A model generated the notes under the pieces. It did not search any database and had not been told where the DNA came from. It saw only the letters and a program-made list of their open reading frames with translations. DNA of 64,000 nt, taken from positions 186,001 to 250,000 of the forward strand of contig JACKQB010000002.1 in NCBI GenBank assembly GCA_024233115.1, given 5' to 3'. Source of the DNA: Akkermansiaceae bacterium. GTDB lineage: Bacteria; Verrucomicrobiota; Verrucomicrobiia; Verrucomicrobiales; Akkermansiaceae. The stretch's first letter is position 1. The number at the start of each line of letters is the position of its first letter. Made by a program: the position numbers and the translations under genes. Shown here in pieces: positions 1 to 8,254 of this stretch.

Positions 1-905
1 AAAGTATCTTTTTCGTCTGCGTTGCCGAGGATGGCGGCGAGGCAGCTGGAGTCACGGCCTGTCTGCCAGTCGTAGACGATGGTGTTGTGCGCGGGGTTCT
101 GGTAGAGCCAGAGGTAGCCTTTTCTTGTACTGCCGTGTCCGGGGCTGAGGTAGTCGATGGGGGTTTCATCGGCCTTGACGTAGCTGCTTTTCCGGAGGTC
201 GCTGACGAGGAGTTTCCAGAGGGGCTGGAGGAGGTCTGCGCCGACTTCCATCCAGTGGCTCATGGTGTTGCGGGGGATGTTGATGCCGTGGCGACGCGAC
301 ATGATTTGCTCCTGCCGGTAGAGCGGGAGGTGGTCGCAGTATTTGCCGGTGACGATGTGGGCCAGCAGCGAGGGGGTGAGGATGCTGCCTTCGAGGACGG
401 TGGGCGGCAGGGGCGCGGTGTGGATGCTGGGTATGGCCTCGTTCTTTTTGACGTAGGTGGGCCGGATGATGAGTCGGCGGGTGTAGCGGCCGGGTTCGAC
501 ATCGAGCCGCTCGCTGGTGCGCTGGCCTATGCGGCGGTAATCCCCCGGGTTGGCCCGGACTTCATCGGGGATGATGACTTCCTCAACGGTGGGGAGGTTG
601 GCGGGCAGCCGGGGTTCGCGGGGCTTGCGCTCGCGGACGGGCTTGAGTTCGCTCTTGAGTTCTTCGGTGTTGTCAGCCGCCGGTGCGTCCTCTTCGCCGT
701 CGGCGGCGCAGGGCTTTTTTGCCGCGTCGGGGTCGAGAAGGAGTTCAAGCTGGGCGGGGTCGAGCTTTTCGCTTTTGCTGCCGTAGATGATGCGGATGAG
801 ATGGTCGACCTTTTTTTCAAGCAGGGCGATTTGCTCGCGCTGGCTTTCTATCAGCTCACGCTGTGAGGCGATGATTCTGTCTTTGTCCTCCTCCGTCCGG
901 GTCAC
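1..905 (-). CDS. tnpC: IS66 TnpC DDE transposase, partial
   Basis: First about 301 of 518 residues of the IS66 transposase. The sequence matches the complete copy at 36729-38285. It starts at a GTG (903-905) about 50 bases after tnpB. The coiled N-terminal segment and zinc-finger-like region are present, as is the first catalytic aspartate (ADETPIDYL). The other catalytic residues lie past the window edge. The gene is cut by the window, so nothing shows it is broken in the genome. Confidence 0.93.
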   Translation of the reverse strand, partial: MTRTEEDKDRIIASQRELIESQREQIALLEKKVDHLIRIIYGSKSEKLDPAQLELLLDPDAAKKPCAADGEEDAPAADNTEELKSELKPVRERKPREPRLPANLPTVEEVIIPDEVRANPGDYRRIGQRTSERLDVEPGRYTRRLIIRPTYVKKNEAIPSIHTAPLPPTVLEGSILTPSLLAHIVTGKYCDHLPLYRQEQIMSRRHGINIPRNTMSHWMEVGADLLQPLWKLLVSDLRKSSYVKADETPIDYLSPGHGSTRKGYLWLYQNPAHNTIVYDWQTGRDSSCLAAILGNADEKDT

Positions 906-955
906 ATACTAACAACGTCACCAGGTGATGCTTTCTTTCTAACATTTGCGATTTT

Positions 956-1309
956 TTACGGCTTTTCATACCATGCGCGTTTGCATCCGTCGCGCAGGTC
1001 GATGCCGTCGGTGAGCATGGCAAGGGCGGTGGCTTCAAGGCTGATTTTCCCGTGCTTGCTGTGGCTTTGTTTTGGCCAGCTGTAGCGTCCCTTTTCAAGT
1101 CGCTTGGAGAGAACCCACAAGCCACTTCCGTCCCAATGGAGGATCTTGATGAGGTTGCGGCGTTTGTTGGTGAAGAGGAAGGCGGCTCCGCTTTGGGGAT
1201 CGGCACGGAGTTTGTTTTGCACGACGACGGAGAGCCCGTTGAAGCTCTTGCGCATGTCGCAGGGTTCGGTGGCGAGGTAGATTTTGAGGCCGCTGTTGAA
1301 GGTGAGCAT
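956..1309 (-). CDS. tnpB: IS66 accessory protein TnpB (Orf2)
   Basis: A 117-residue IS66 Orf2-like protein with the family core CDMRKSFNGL near residue 18 and FTNKRRNLIKILHWDGSGLWV around residues 46-66 (quoted as two overlapping pieces of the same conserved block). TnpB is needed with TnpA for IS66 transposition, but its biochemical role is unsettled. It begins 4 bases after the tnpA stop, which suggests translational coupling. The protein is identical to the one at 36325-36678. Confidence 0.95.
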   Translation of the reverse strand: MLTFNSGLKIYLATEPCDMRKSFNGLSVVVQNKLRADPQSGAAFLFTNKRRNLIKILHWDGSGLWVLSKRLEKGRYSWPKQSHSKHGKISLEATALAMLTDGIDLRDGCKRAWYEKP

Positions 1310-1313
1310 TGTT

Positions 1314-1682
1314 CTAGCGAGTCAGGGTTTTGATCAGGGCGGCGGCCAGCGGCACCTGGCTGGCGTCGGCAAGGTGGATGCGGTTTCCACCACCGAGTTC
1401 AACGACCAGGCCTGCTGCGGGTGAGGCGGCCGGTGTAATTTCCACCAGTGAGTCAAGAGCAGGCCGGGCCTGCTTCGCCTCCTTGCGTTTGCGAACCCAA
1501 GAGGCGAAGGTCGGGTAGGTCAGCCCATACTTGCGGGCGAATCCCAGTCCGCTCATCGAGCTGCGTTCAAAGGCGTCGAGCAGGGCTTCTTTGTGTTCCG
1601 GACTGAGGCGCATACGCCCTAGCTCGTCTGTGGTGATCGGGATCAGGGGAACGTCGTTTTCAATAAGTGTGATAGATTCCAT
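1314..1682 (-). CDS. tnpA: IS66 accessory protein TnpA (Orf1, HTH)
   Basis: A 122-residue protein whose central part (LSPEHKEALLDAFERSSMSG and the following GLGFARKYGL) forms the helix-turn-helix typical of IS66 Orf1 and IS3-type DNA-binding subunits. It starts 70 bases inside the element end, in front of tnpB. It probably binds the element ends. It is identical to the protein at 35952-36320. Confidence 0.94.
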   Translation of the reverse strand: MESITLIENDVPLIPITTDELGRMRLSPEHKEALLDAFERSSMSGLGFARKYGLTYPTFASWVRKRKEAKQARPALDSLVEITPAASPAAGLVVELGGGNRIHLADASQVPLAAALIKTLTR

Positions 1683-1977
1683 AGCTATGACACTTACACC
1701 ATCTTCCGACCTCAGAGGAGATTTGAGTGAGGGCTCTTCATCGACCGCTTACCGTTTTTTGATGCAGGGGGCATGCCCACTTGTTGTGAACACGCCCCCT
1801 GGCTTTGTTTGCGACGCTATCGGTCGTCTCTGTCCTGGCTATCTGTGAATGGCCTGAGGACGCTTTGATAGGCGCATGCTCAAAGTATGACCTCACGTAA
1901 ACAAGAAGCTCAATAAAGTGTATTTTCATCCAAGTTGGCATGCGGTTTACATAGTGCTATGGTTGAATGTTATCTCT

Positions 1978-2409
1978 CTAGTAATCTTCGGGTTTTTTCC
2001 CATACACATCGGTAATTTGTACCTCCGCACCATGCTTGACAAAATATGGTAATAATTTCTCACCATTGTCACCGTAATACATAATCCAGTGAACTGGAGT
2101 TCTGCCCAGATCGTCCTTAACATTCACACCTGCTCCATTTGAAACAAGAATGCGAATGATTTTTTCATTTACTGGGTGATACCCAGCCGAACATGCCTGA
2201 TGAAGCAATGTAGCTTGATCGTATGATCTTCTCTGGCGAACAACTTTAGGGTCGCGAGTAATAATTTTTTTTAGTTCGGGAATATTCGCTTCAGAAAGAG
2301 CTATTTCCGCTTGCTCGAATGATGAAACTCCCCCCTTCCCGCAAGATAGTAAAAGCACAAAGGTGCTCACAAGAATATATGCTATAATACACGCTTTCAT
2401 CATGTTCAT
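1978..2409 (-). CDS. ankyrin-repeat lipoprotein
   Basis: A 143-residue protein with a lipoprotein signal (hydrophobic stretch ending LLLSC, lipidated Cys near residue 23) and about three ankyrin-type repeats (TLLHQACSAGYHP, GAGVNVKDDLGRTPVHW, GAEVQITDVYGKKPEDY). It is likely anchored to a membrane and faces the periplasm, acting through protein binding. The start codon overlaps the end of a truncated IS110 transposase, so the original promoter may have been replaced. Ankyrin lipoproteins are often found next to toxins as protective partners; here that is only a guess from context. Confidence 0.75.
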   Translation of the reverse strand: MNMMKACIIAYILVSTFVLLLSCGKGGVSSFEQAEIALSEANIPELKKIITRDPKVVRQRRSYDQATLLHQACSAGYHPVNEKIIRILVSNGAGVNVKDDLGRTPVHWIMYYGDNGEKLLPYFVKHGAEVQITDVYGKKPEDY

Positions 2410-2861
2410 CTACTGGATCTCCGCATCCTTGTCTGCATTCCCACCCAGGAGGCTCGCTGGCGGACAAGCTCCTTGATGGAGCGTGCTTCAGGGCCTGTGG
2501 CGTGGGCGCAGGGCACCATGTCAAGACGCAGCAGCATCGCAAGGCGGTGGGCGTCAACCTTGTCGTTCTTGAGGTGGGCGGCGCAGATCATTTTCACTTT
2601 CAGGGGGTGTGCCATCATTACCTCTTCCACGCCCTCGATGGCTCCGAGTAAATCGTAGAGGACGTGCCAGTTCGTCGAACTCTCGAACACCGCCTTGCAG
2701 GGCAGGTCAAGACCTCTAACAATATCGGTGAATGTTCCGTAGTCTTCGTTGTTGATGCGTCCCTTCCAGACGGTTTCTCCGTGCGGGTCAAGGACGTGGA
2801 CTTGGCCGCAAAAACGCTTATGCGCGTCAATGCCCATGCTGTAGTAGTTTTGCTGGTTCAT
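2406..2861 (-). pseudogene. IS110-family transposase, 3'-truncated
   Basis: The 151 residues match the N-terminal DEDD domain of IS110 transposases: D in MGIDAHKRF, E in AVFESSTNW, and the D pair in KNDKVDAHRLAMLL. The C-terminal transposase_20 domain with its serine is missing. The reading frame ends where the ankyrin lipoprotein gene begins, so the 3' half was lost by deletion or insertion. IS110 transposases are usually 300-400 residues, so this copy is inactive. Confidence 0.85.
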
Positions 2862-3069
2862 GGTTTCTGTGCGAAGGGGGTTGTTAGTCCTTCACTACCA
2901 TTATCGCAGCTATCGGAGTCCTTCGCTACTTCCTTTCATGCCAACTGACCCCTCTCTTACTAAAAAGACAGTTGCTGACCCCATTTTCTAGGCCGCGCAA
3001 TGTTTTTTCTGTAAAAGTGGCTGATGGCTTTTGTTGAAGATTCGGTTTTTGTTTCTGTTTGTTTTTTTG

Positions 3070-4242
3070 TTAGTTGAGCTTGAGGTAGGATTTTCCTGTT
3101 TCCCAAGTCTCGGAGATTTCGACCAATACAGCGGTCACGAGCCGCAGTAGCGAGTCTTCGTTTGGAAAGAGTCCGACGACCCGAGTGCGGCGTTTGATCT
3201 GGCTGTTGAGTGTTTCGCAGGCATTGGATGTGCGCAAGCGCTTGCGATGTGCCTCAGGCAAGGTAAACACGGCAAAACCTTCAGGAATGTTCTCTTCGGC
3301 CCAGGCTGCGAGCTTTGGCTGGTCTTTGCGATAAGTGTTGACGAAGTCCTTGAGGCGTTCTTCTGCGTGCTCCCGACTGTCTGCATTGAAAACGGCTCGC
3401 AGATCTGCCGCGACCTTGCTTTTGAGGTGCTGTTTGGTGATGTAGTTCTGGGCGTTCTGCTGAAGGTGGAACTGGCAGCGTTGCCACGGACTGGCATTGA
3501 ACGTGGCTTTGAGGGCTGCCCTGAGACCTGTGTGTGCATCGGATGTGATCATGTCGGGAATGCCGATGCCGCGCTCCTTGAGGTCGGTCAGGAACTCTCG
3601 CCAATGAATCTCTGCCTCGGAGAGGGCGCAGGAGACGCCAAGGATCATGCGTTTGCCGTCGTCACGTCTCACCCCGATGGCTTTCAAGGTGGCGCAATCC
3701 CTTACAGTGCCGTCGATGCGGACCTTGTAGTAGGTGGCGTCGAGCAGCAGATAGGCGACTTCGGGTAGAGGGCGTGAACGCCATTTTTTGAACTCGGCAT
3801 CAAGCTCAGAGGTGAGCTTGGAGACCTGTGCTGATGAAACGTCAAAGCCGCAAAGTCCCTTCATGACCTGGGTGACACGGCGTGTACTGACTCCCTGCAC
3901 ATACATGGTGGCGATGGCGGCCTTGAGTGATCGGTCACTGCGCGAACCCTTCTCAAGCAGTGAGGTGCGGAATGTCGTGTCACTGTCACGAACCTGGGGA
4001 ACCTGCAGGTTGATTTTGCCTACGGCAGTCTGGAAGGACCTCGGCTTGAAACCGTTGGCATATCCATTGCGCTCAACGGCGTCCCTTTCATAGGGGGCGG
4101 CTCCGATGTGGTGGATGCGCTCAAGCAGCATGGCGGTGTTCATGAGGAGTTCAGCGATCTTTGAGAGACTGTTTTCGAGTCCGTCGGCGAGAAGAAGGTT
4201 GATGATTTCGTCGTTATGGCTAGGATGTGTCTGTTCGTTCAT
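3070..4242 (-). CDS. IS256-family (Mutator-like) transposase
   Basis: A 390-residue transposase of full family length. It carries the DDE residues in the expected order: D in LLLDATYYKVRIDG (about 168), D in TSDAHTGLRAAL (about 235), and E in the conserved ACETLNSQIKRRTRVVGLFP block (about 340). The family CQFHLQQN motif lies between the second D and the E. No stop or frameshift is seen, so the copy could be active. It lies between an IS110 remnant and an RHS toxin unit. Confidence 0.95.
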   Translation of the reverse strand: MNEQTHPSHNDEIINLLLADGLENSLSKIAELLMNTAMLLERIHHIGAAPYERDAVERNGYANGFKPRSFQTAVGKINLQVPQVRDSDTTFRTSLLEKGSRSDRSLKAAIATMYVQGVSTRRVTQVMKGLCGFDVSSAQVSKLTSELDAEFKKWRSRPLPEVAYLLLDATYYKVRIDGTVRDCATLKAIGVRRDDGKRMILGVSCALSEAEIHWREFLTDLKERGIGIPDMITSDAHTGLRAALKATFNASPWQRCQFHLQQNAQNYITKQHLKSKVAADLRAVFNADSREHAEERLKDFVNTYRKDQPKLAAWAEENIPEGFAVFTLPEAHRKRLRTSNACETLNSQIKRRTRVVGLFPNEDSLLRLVTAVLVEISETWETGKSYLKLN

Positions 4243-4321
4243 TGCTTTTGTTTGGTTGTGTTAGAACCTTCATTCAAAAGCATTGGGCGGACGCTGGCAA
4301 CCCCTGAGGGGGGATGGCGCG

Positions 4322-4374
4322 CCGCCGCAACGGCAGCCGATTCCGCTACGCTCCATCGCCTGCCGTTGCGGCGG
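4322..4374. repeat. strong GC-rich hairpin inside the IS256 left flank
   Basis: Perfect 15-bp inverted repeat: ccgccgcaacggcag at 4322-4336 and ctgccgttgcggcgg at 4360-4374, with a 23-base loop. It lies between the element end and the transposase start (4242). It has no T-tract, so it is not a classical terminator. In this position it could block read-through translation or transcription from outside the element. Confidence 0.8.
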
Positions 4375-4440
4375 GGTCAGGGTATAGCAGCTTTTACAGA
4401 CAAATATTTACACTACCATTTTCTAACCTCCTCTTCGTTT

Positions 4441-4992
4441 CTAACCTCCTCTTCGAGGTCGAATTTTTGGTTCTTTACTATTACCTCTTCTAGATTTTTT
4501 GCTAGACCAGTCAAAGCCATTCATATCAATATTAATTGTTAAATGCTCATCTTTCCCGTTTTTGTTAAAATCCTTAAAATAGAGTTGAAGATTACATCTG
4601 TCATGCATTTCAGGCTTATAAACAAGCTGAGTATACCTCCTAAAATTTCTGCTATCTTTGATGAAATTCAACCAATACTTTTCCCCGCTTGTAAGCTCTA
4701 ATTGATAGTAATGTGGTATCGTTTGTTTTTCAAAAAACTGATGGCGCAGTAAATTCTCATCGTTCTCTATTTTTTGCTGGTTCAACAAAACTACACAGGT
4801 GATCTGGGTTGTACCAGGCTTTCCTCCATCCGAAGAATACAATCGAATATGTAGTTTATCGTCACCTATTTGAATTGGCTTTTCAAGATCTTTTAAGGTC
4901 AGGTTAATTATCTTAAAACGCTCTTCTTTTCCTACGACTTGAGAGATTAAAGTTCCCATAATGAATAGAAACATCACTAATTTTTTATTCAT
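4441..4992 (-). CDS. exported protein, candidate immunity protein for RHS-A
   Basis: A 183-residue protein with an N-terminal signal peptide (MNKKLVMFLFIMGTLISQVV, cleavage near residue 21), hence periplasmic. I do not recognise the family. Its start codon overlaps the RHS-A stop by 8 bases, the tight coupling usual for toxin-immunity pairs. Base composition is AT-rich compared with the RHS core, like the adjoining toxin tip, which fits co-transfer with that tip. The C-terminus is basic and arginine-rich (KKSRRGNSKEPKIRPRRGG). The immunity role is inferred from position only. Confidence 0.6.
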   Translation of the reverse strand: MNKKLVMFLFIMGTLISQVVGKEERFKIINLTLKDLEKPIQIGDDKLHIRLYSSDGGKPGTTQITCVVLLNQQKIENDENLLRHQFFEKQTIPHYYQLELTSGEKYWLNFIKDSRNFRRYTQLVYKPEMHDRCNLQLYFKDFNKNGKDEHLTINIDMNGFDWSSKKSRRGNSKEPKIRPRRGG

Positions 4993-6931
4993 TTATTATT
5001 CCTCCTTTCATTTTCCCTTTAATATCAAAGGATGCTGCCCCGCGATGTTTTTCAACTAAAAGAGCCCAATCGTCTTTAATATCGACTCCTCCAATTGTAA
5101 CTTTTTCTCCTGGATTCCAATCATACCTGTCTCGGATATTGAAAGTTCCTATAGCGGCCGTTGGTTTTCCTCCTTCCCACACAATACAACCTTCGAAATC
5201 TATGAAACCAGCATTCATGGCGAAGAACAAATCACGATCATGAGGCCAAACATTAATACCTGCTTTTGAAACATGCTCGCCATTCTTACCGTCTCCATCT
5301 GCTTGAACTTTGTCAAAAAACATGCTCTTAACCAGTTTGTCTCTTACATATTTGGACGCCTCTTGTTTGGTCATTTGATAATCTCCACCGTTATTCAGCC
5401 ATCTCCGCATCATTTTTGATGCAAATGGTTTACCCCCTAAAAGACCACCAAATGCGAGTCTTCTGTAAAGGACTTCAGCCTCCCTCGCTGCCTGCCCTTC
5501 CCAGCCCAAACTTAAAAATAGTTCAATAGACCCTACATATACGTTTAGAATAGTATCCAAACCAATATTCCCTAACACATCTACTTGATTTGTAGAATCA
5601 TTTTCTACGAACCCATAAAGGTTTAGGCCTCCTCTCTCTTGAATCGGGTCGCGATTGATCCACCTCCCCGTAACCGGATCGTAGTATCTGTATCCGTAGT
5701 AGTAGAGGCCGGTCTCGGCGTCGTGGTACTTGTTGGAAAACCTATGGGCGAAGTCGTCTTTCTTCGGCCCGGTGGCAACAAGCGTGTTACCAAAGGCGTC
5801 GTACTCGTAGTGCGCCTGCACAACGTTGTTACTGTCAAGATACTCACTGACATTGCCATTGCCATCGAACGTCGGGTAGTAGCTTGCACTGCCCTCTTTG
5901 ACGGCGAGAAGTCCGCCGACTCCCCCCGCTCCTTGCATGGAACCTGACAAATCCATACCCCAAGTATAGGTCTTTGTGAGTGTAGTGCCAGAATATTCGG
6001 CAATAAGGTTCCAGCCGTCGTGGATGTAGAGGGTGGCGCTGCCACCGACAACCTGCTTGACCGTGCGGCGTGACTGGGCGTCGTAGCTGTAGTTGGTCGT
6101 GGTGGTGACGGTGTTTTTAGTGACTGTGGCCGATACCAGGCGGTTCTCTGCGTCCCAGACCAGGGTAGCGTGGGTTCCTGCGTCAGATGCCGGGAGCGGA
6201 CCACGGGTCATGTTGCCGTCTTCATCATAGGGTGCGGGGGCCGGTGTGGTCGGCAGGGCGACGCCGTTGGCGGTGGTGTACTGGTTCAGGCTGTTGGCCA
6301 CGTAGTTTACCGGGGCAGCGCCCAGTGTGTCGGCGAGTCCGTTGACCGTCTTTTCCCGGTTGCCGATGGCATCGTACTGGAAGGCGCGGTCGTTGTTGGA
6401 ACTGGAGGTGTCGTCAGCCTCGGTGAGCTCGCCCGCCCCGTTGTAGCTCCATGTGTAGGCGGGCGCGGTGGCGAAGGCGCTACCGCTGGTGATGAGACTG
6501 GTGCGTTGACCAATGCTGTTGGCCCCCTTGCCGGTCGGGTTGCCGTTTGACAGGATCTCGTAGTCATACTTGGAAACCGGGCTGGCGGGTGTGCCGGTGT
6601 GGTTGTTCCTGCCGAGCAGGACGTTGCGGTCTTCCTCCCATGTGTTGGCGACGGTGTGGCCGCCGGTACGGGTGACGGCCTTGACGAGCCCGTAGCTGTC
6701 CGGCTCGTAGGTGTAGGCAAAGTCGGCGGCTCCTGCCGGGGCCTTGGTGGTGGCATCCAGCGCGGGCTGGTGCCATACGGAGGCGAGGCGGTTTGCCGCG
6801 TCATAGCCGTAGGCGGTTGTGTATTCTCCGGCGATTTCCGTGGAAAGCGGGCGCAGCAAGTCATCGTGATGGCGGTCGAGGGTGCGGGTATCCTCCTCCG
6901 GATTCCTGATCATCGAGAACCCGTGATGCAC
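4985..6931 (-). CDS. RHS protein A: N-truncated core with variable C-terminal tip
   Basis: 648 residues. About residues 15-450 are RHS/YD repeats ending in the core motif YYYGYRYYDPVTGRWINRDP and LYGFVENDSTNQVDVLG. The last roughly 195 residues form a different, AT-richer tip domain. Full RHS proteins usually exceed 1000 residues, so this is a 3' cassette; the first 14 residues lie in a 175-bp repeat and the true start is doubtful. The tip contains IRDRYDWNPG, then a His and FDIKG about 25-35 residues later, which faintly resembles the D-x-Y-D...H signature of colicin-M-type lipid II hydrolases. The exported candidate immunity protein would suit a periplasmic target. The core is nearly identical to that of RHS-B. 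Confidence 0.8.
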   Translation of the reverse strand: MHHGFSMIRNPEEDTRTLDRHHDDLLRPLSTEIAGEYTTAYGYDAANRLASVWHQPALDATTKAPAGAADFAYTYEPDSYGLVKAVTRTGGHTVANTWEEDRNVLLGRNNHTGTPASPVSKYDYEILSNGNPTGKGANSIGQRTSLITSGSAFATAPAYTWSYNGAGELTEADDTSSSNNDRAFQYDAIGNREKTVNGLADTLGAAPVNYVANSLNQYTTANGVALPTTPAPAPYDEDGNMTRGPLPASDAGTHATLVWDAENRLVSATVTKNTVTTTTNYSYDAQSRRTVKQVVGGSATLYIHDGWNLIAEYSGTTLTKTYTWGMDLSGSMQGAGGVGGLLAVKEGSASYYPTFDGNGNVSEYLDSNNVVQAHYEYDAFGNTLVATGPKKDDFAHRFSNKYHDAETGLYYYGYRYYDPVTGRWINRDPIQERGGLNLYGFVENDSTNQVDVLGNIGLDTILNVYVGSIELFLSLGWEGQAAREAEVLYRRLAFGGLLGGKPFASKMMRRWLNNGGDYQMTKQEASKYVRDKLVKSMFFDKVQADGDGKNGEHVSKAGINVWPHDRDLFFAMNAGFIDFEGCIVWEGGKPTAAIGTFNIRDRYDWNPGEKVTIGGVDIKDDWALLVEKHRGAASFDIKGKMKGGIINE

Positions 6932-7190
6932 GAGGCTTGCGCTGTGCGCTCGAACTGCGTTCTCATCCTTAGACTCGCTTCGCGAGTAGGGTGCATTTTC
7001 CAGAGGAAAATGGTCGGGGAGACAGGATTGACCTCGCCCGCTCGGTCTGTGCCAGGGTGCAGGAATCCTCCTCCGGATTCCTGATCATCGAGAACCCGTG
7101 ATGCACGAGGCTTGCGCTGTGCGCTCGAACTGCGTTCTCATCCTTAGACTCGCTTCGCGAGTAGGGTGCATTTTCCAGAGGAAAATGGTC
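5695..7190 (-). repeat. 1.5-kb RHS core duplication, copy A
   Basis: Nearly identical to 12058-13553 at a constant offset of 6363 bases. Identity starts in the codons for the YGYRYYDP motif and ends at ggaaaatggtc, exactly where copy B runs into the 3' end of tRNA-Pro. The only cluster of differences I noticed is about 15 bases near 6855-6875. The two copies are in direct orientation. Confidence 0.9.
6888..7190 (-). repeat. 175-bp hairpin-rich direct repeats, locus A
   Basis: One full unit (6888-7062) and one shortened unit (7063-7190). Each unit carries three small hairpins: cattttcc-aga-ggaaaatg, actcgc-gaa-gcgagt (read on either strand) and gaatcc...ggattc. The first unit also contains 19 bases of the tRNA-Pro 3' end (7011-7029); the second stops after tggtc, the complement of the tRNA's GACCA terminus. 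Matching units lie at 13251-13553. Confidence 0.85.
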
Positions 7191-7248
7191 TGTATGTGGT
7201 GACATTTTGCAACTTTGTTTCAGTGGATTCAGAAACGACTCTGAGACT

Positions 7249-7629
7249 ATGAATACACTAGCTCGGGACTTCCCTGCCCGCTTCCGTGCTGCAAGAAACC
7301 GGACGGGGTTGAGCCGGTCGAAGCTCGCCGAAATATTACGAGTTAACCGGGAGACGGTCGGGCGCTGGGAAACCGGAACGAGATATCCGGACATATCAAA
7401 GCTCAAGAGGATCCATGACATTCTTGGAGCAGACGCTCTGCCACATACTAACGCTGACCTCCCCGGCCTAATGAAGCGTTTCAGAATGAAAATGGGCTAT
7501 CGAATGAAAAAAGCTGCAAGCCTCGTCAAAAAACACGGATTTTGGTGGTCACAGTTGGAAAATAGAAAGAGGCATCCCAACAGCGGCGATAAACAAATCC
7601 TATTGGAAATTCTCTCCTGTAATGGTTAA
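7249..7629 (+). CDS. XRE-family DNA-binding regulator with two HTH repeats
   Basis: 126 residues from the ATG at 7249; an upstream in-frame ATG at 7207 is possible, but the HTH fold needs only the shorter form. The N-terminal half is a Cro/CI-type HTH (RSKLAEILRVNRETVGRWET). The second half is a looser HTH repeat (MKKAASLVKKHGFWWSQLEN). It is transcribed away from RHS-A. It could regulate the toxin cassettes or belong to a lost mobile element; the sequence does not decide. Confidence 0.75.
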   Translation: MNTLARDFPARFRAARNRTGLSRSKLAEILRVNRETVGRWETGTRYPDISKLKRIHDILGADALPHTNADLPGLMKRFRMKMGYRMKKAASLVKKHGFWWSQLENRKRHPNSGDKQILLEILSCNG

Positions 7630-7982
7630 GAATCCCTGGTGGCTTTCTTTGACACCGTGTTTGAGTGCATATATTCCCCTCATCGACATAGCTTGATTGG
7701 GTCGCTGGCCTGACTGGGGTTCGTAAGGTTTATCTGGCTGAAAGATGCTTGGGATGGTGAATCTGGTTGCTCCGGGACATGGGATCGTGTGCGGTGGTGG
7801 CGTTTCCTTGGCCAGTCGGGTAGATGAGGTGAAAGGCATTACATCAAAAGATGCGTGTTGGTGGCGAAGCAATGGCAAAAACGGGGCTGGATGATCTGGA
7901 GTAAGTTTTGCGTATCTTCGTTGCCACTCTGTATTGGTAAGCTGACCGAGTAACAAGAAGCCCATTCATTCGTTTTTTCTTC

Positions 7983-8042
7983 ATTGTTGGCACGCTGGTT
8001 ATGGTGATGCTTTGGTTGAGTTATTCTTTTCATGGGCTGACT
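7983..8042. repeat. 60-bp dispersed repeat, copy 1
   Basis: Begins ttggcacgctggttatggtg and is about 80% identical to 10790-10853, in the same orientation. The two copies flank the orphan RHS-tip unit with its IS4 insertion. The second copy runs directly into the motif actgacccctctc, which recurs elsewhere in the window. Confidence 0.75.
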
Positions 8043-8103
8043 CCGTAAACCCTAGGACTAACATCAGCAGACCTAACATGGTTAATGTAGTTTTTCGTTT
8101 CAT
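7999..8103 (-). CDS. possible 34-residue secreted peptide or gene remnant
   Basis: A short frame encoding a clear signal peptide (MKRKTTLTMLGLLMLVLGF, then TESAHEKNN...). Its last codons lie in the 60-bp repeat. It may be the 5' end of an exported-protein gene cut off by the repeat, or a genuine small peptide. A gagaaa sequence just before the ATG is a weak ribosome site. Confidence 0.3.
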   Translation of the reverse strand: MKRKTTLTMLGLLMLVLGFTESAHEKNNSTKASP

Positions 8104-8187
8104 TTTCTCAATGTCTATATATTACAGTTCATCAGCCTACCTCCTATTCTCTAACCATTCATACATTTTGTATTCCAAGCTACTTTG

Positions 8188-8245
8188 TCAATTTTGCTTT
8201 AACACTTTTTTCGATTTTTTCCCCATTGCAGCCATGAAAGTTGTT
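8188..8245 (-). pseudogene. 3' fragment of the IS4-split immunity-like gene
   Basis: Without the IS4 element and one copy of its 9-bp target duplication, the reading frame of the gene at 9699-10027 continues here: after KEYE come LTTFMAAMGKKSKKVLKQN and a TGA at 8188-8190. The restored product would have 128 residues. Confidence 0.8.
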
Positions 8246-8254
8246 AATTCATAT

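Larger units (their letters stand above)
1..1752 (-). mobile_element. IS66-family element, copy 1 (cut by window edge)
   Basis: The visible part of an IS66 element, lying in inverted orientation to the complete copy at 35882-38379. Gene order tnpA-tnpB-tnpC, spacing and proteins match that copy, and every coordinate pair I compared sums to 37634. The outer end is at 1752, where the complementary strand begins GTAAGCGGTCGATG, the terminal inverted repeat of the complete copy. The other end lies outside the window, so the target duplication cannot be tested; the 8 bases beyond the visible end are cgtttttt. Confidence 0.93.
3009..4399 (-). mobile_element. IS256-family insertion sequence
   Basis: An apparently complete element of about 1.39 kb around one transposase gene. 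Imperfect terminal inverted repeats are visible: ctgtaaaagtggctg at 3009-3023, and the complement of 4385-4399 reads ctgtaaaagctgcta. I could not find a convincing 8-9 bp target duplication, so the exact ends are uncertain by a few bases. Confidence 0.75.
7630..8254. other. intergenic stretch with repeat and gene debris
   Basis: I find no convincing gene between 7630 and about 7980. From about 7983 to 8042 lies a repeat shared with 10790-10853. From 8188 to 8245, on the minus strand, lie the last codons of the immunity-like gene that the IS4 element split. Open frames on the minus strand (for example 7600-7965) have no recognisable domain, signal peptide or ribosome site, and I leave them out. 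Confidence 0.6.

Noticed and set aside
3009..4399. 8-9 bp target duplication around the IS256
   Set aside because: Flanks tgttttttc and acaaatatt do not match; either the duplication decayed or the ends are off by some bases.
7600..7965. Minus-strand frame of 121 residues between the XRE gene and the IS4
   Set aside because: No domain, composition unlike neighbours, overlaps the XRE gene end, no ribosome site.
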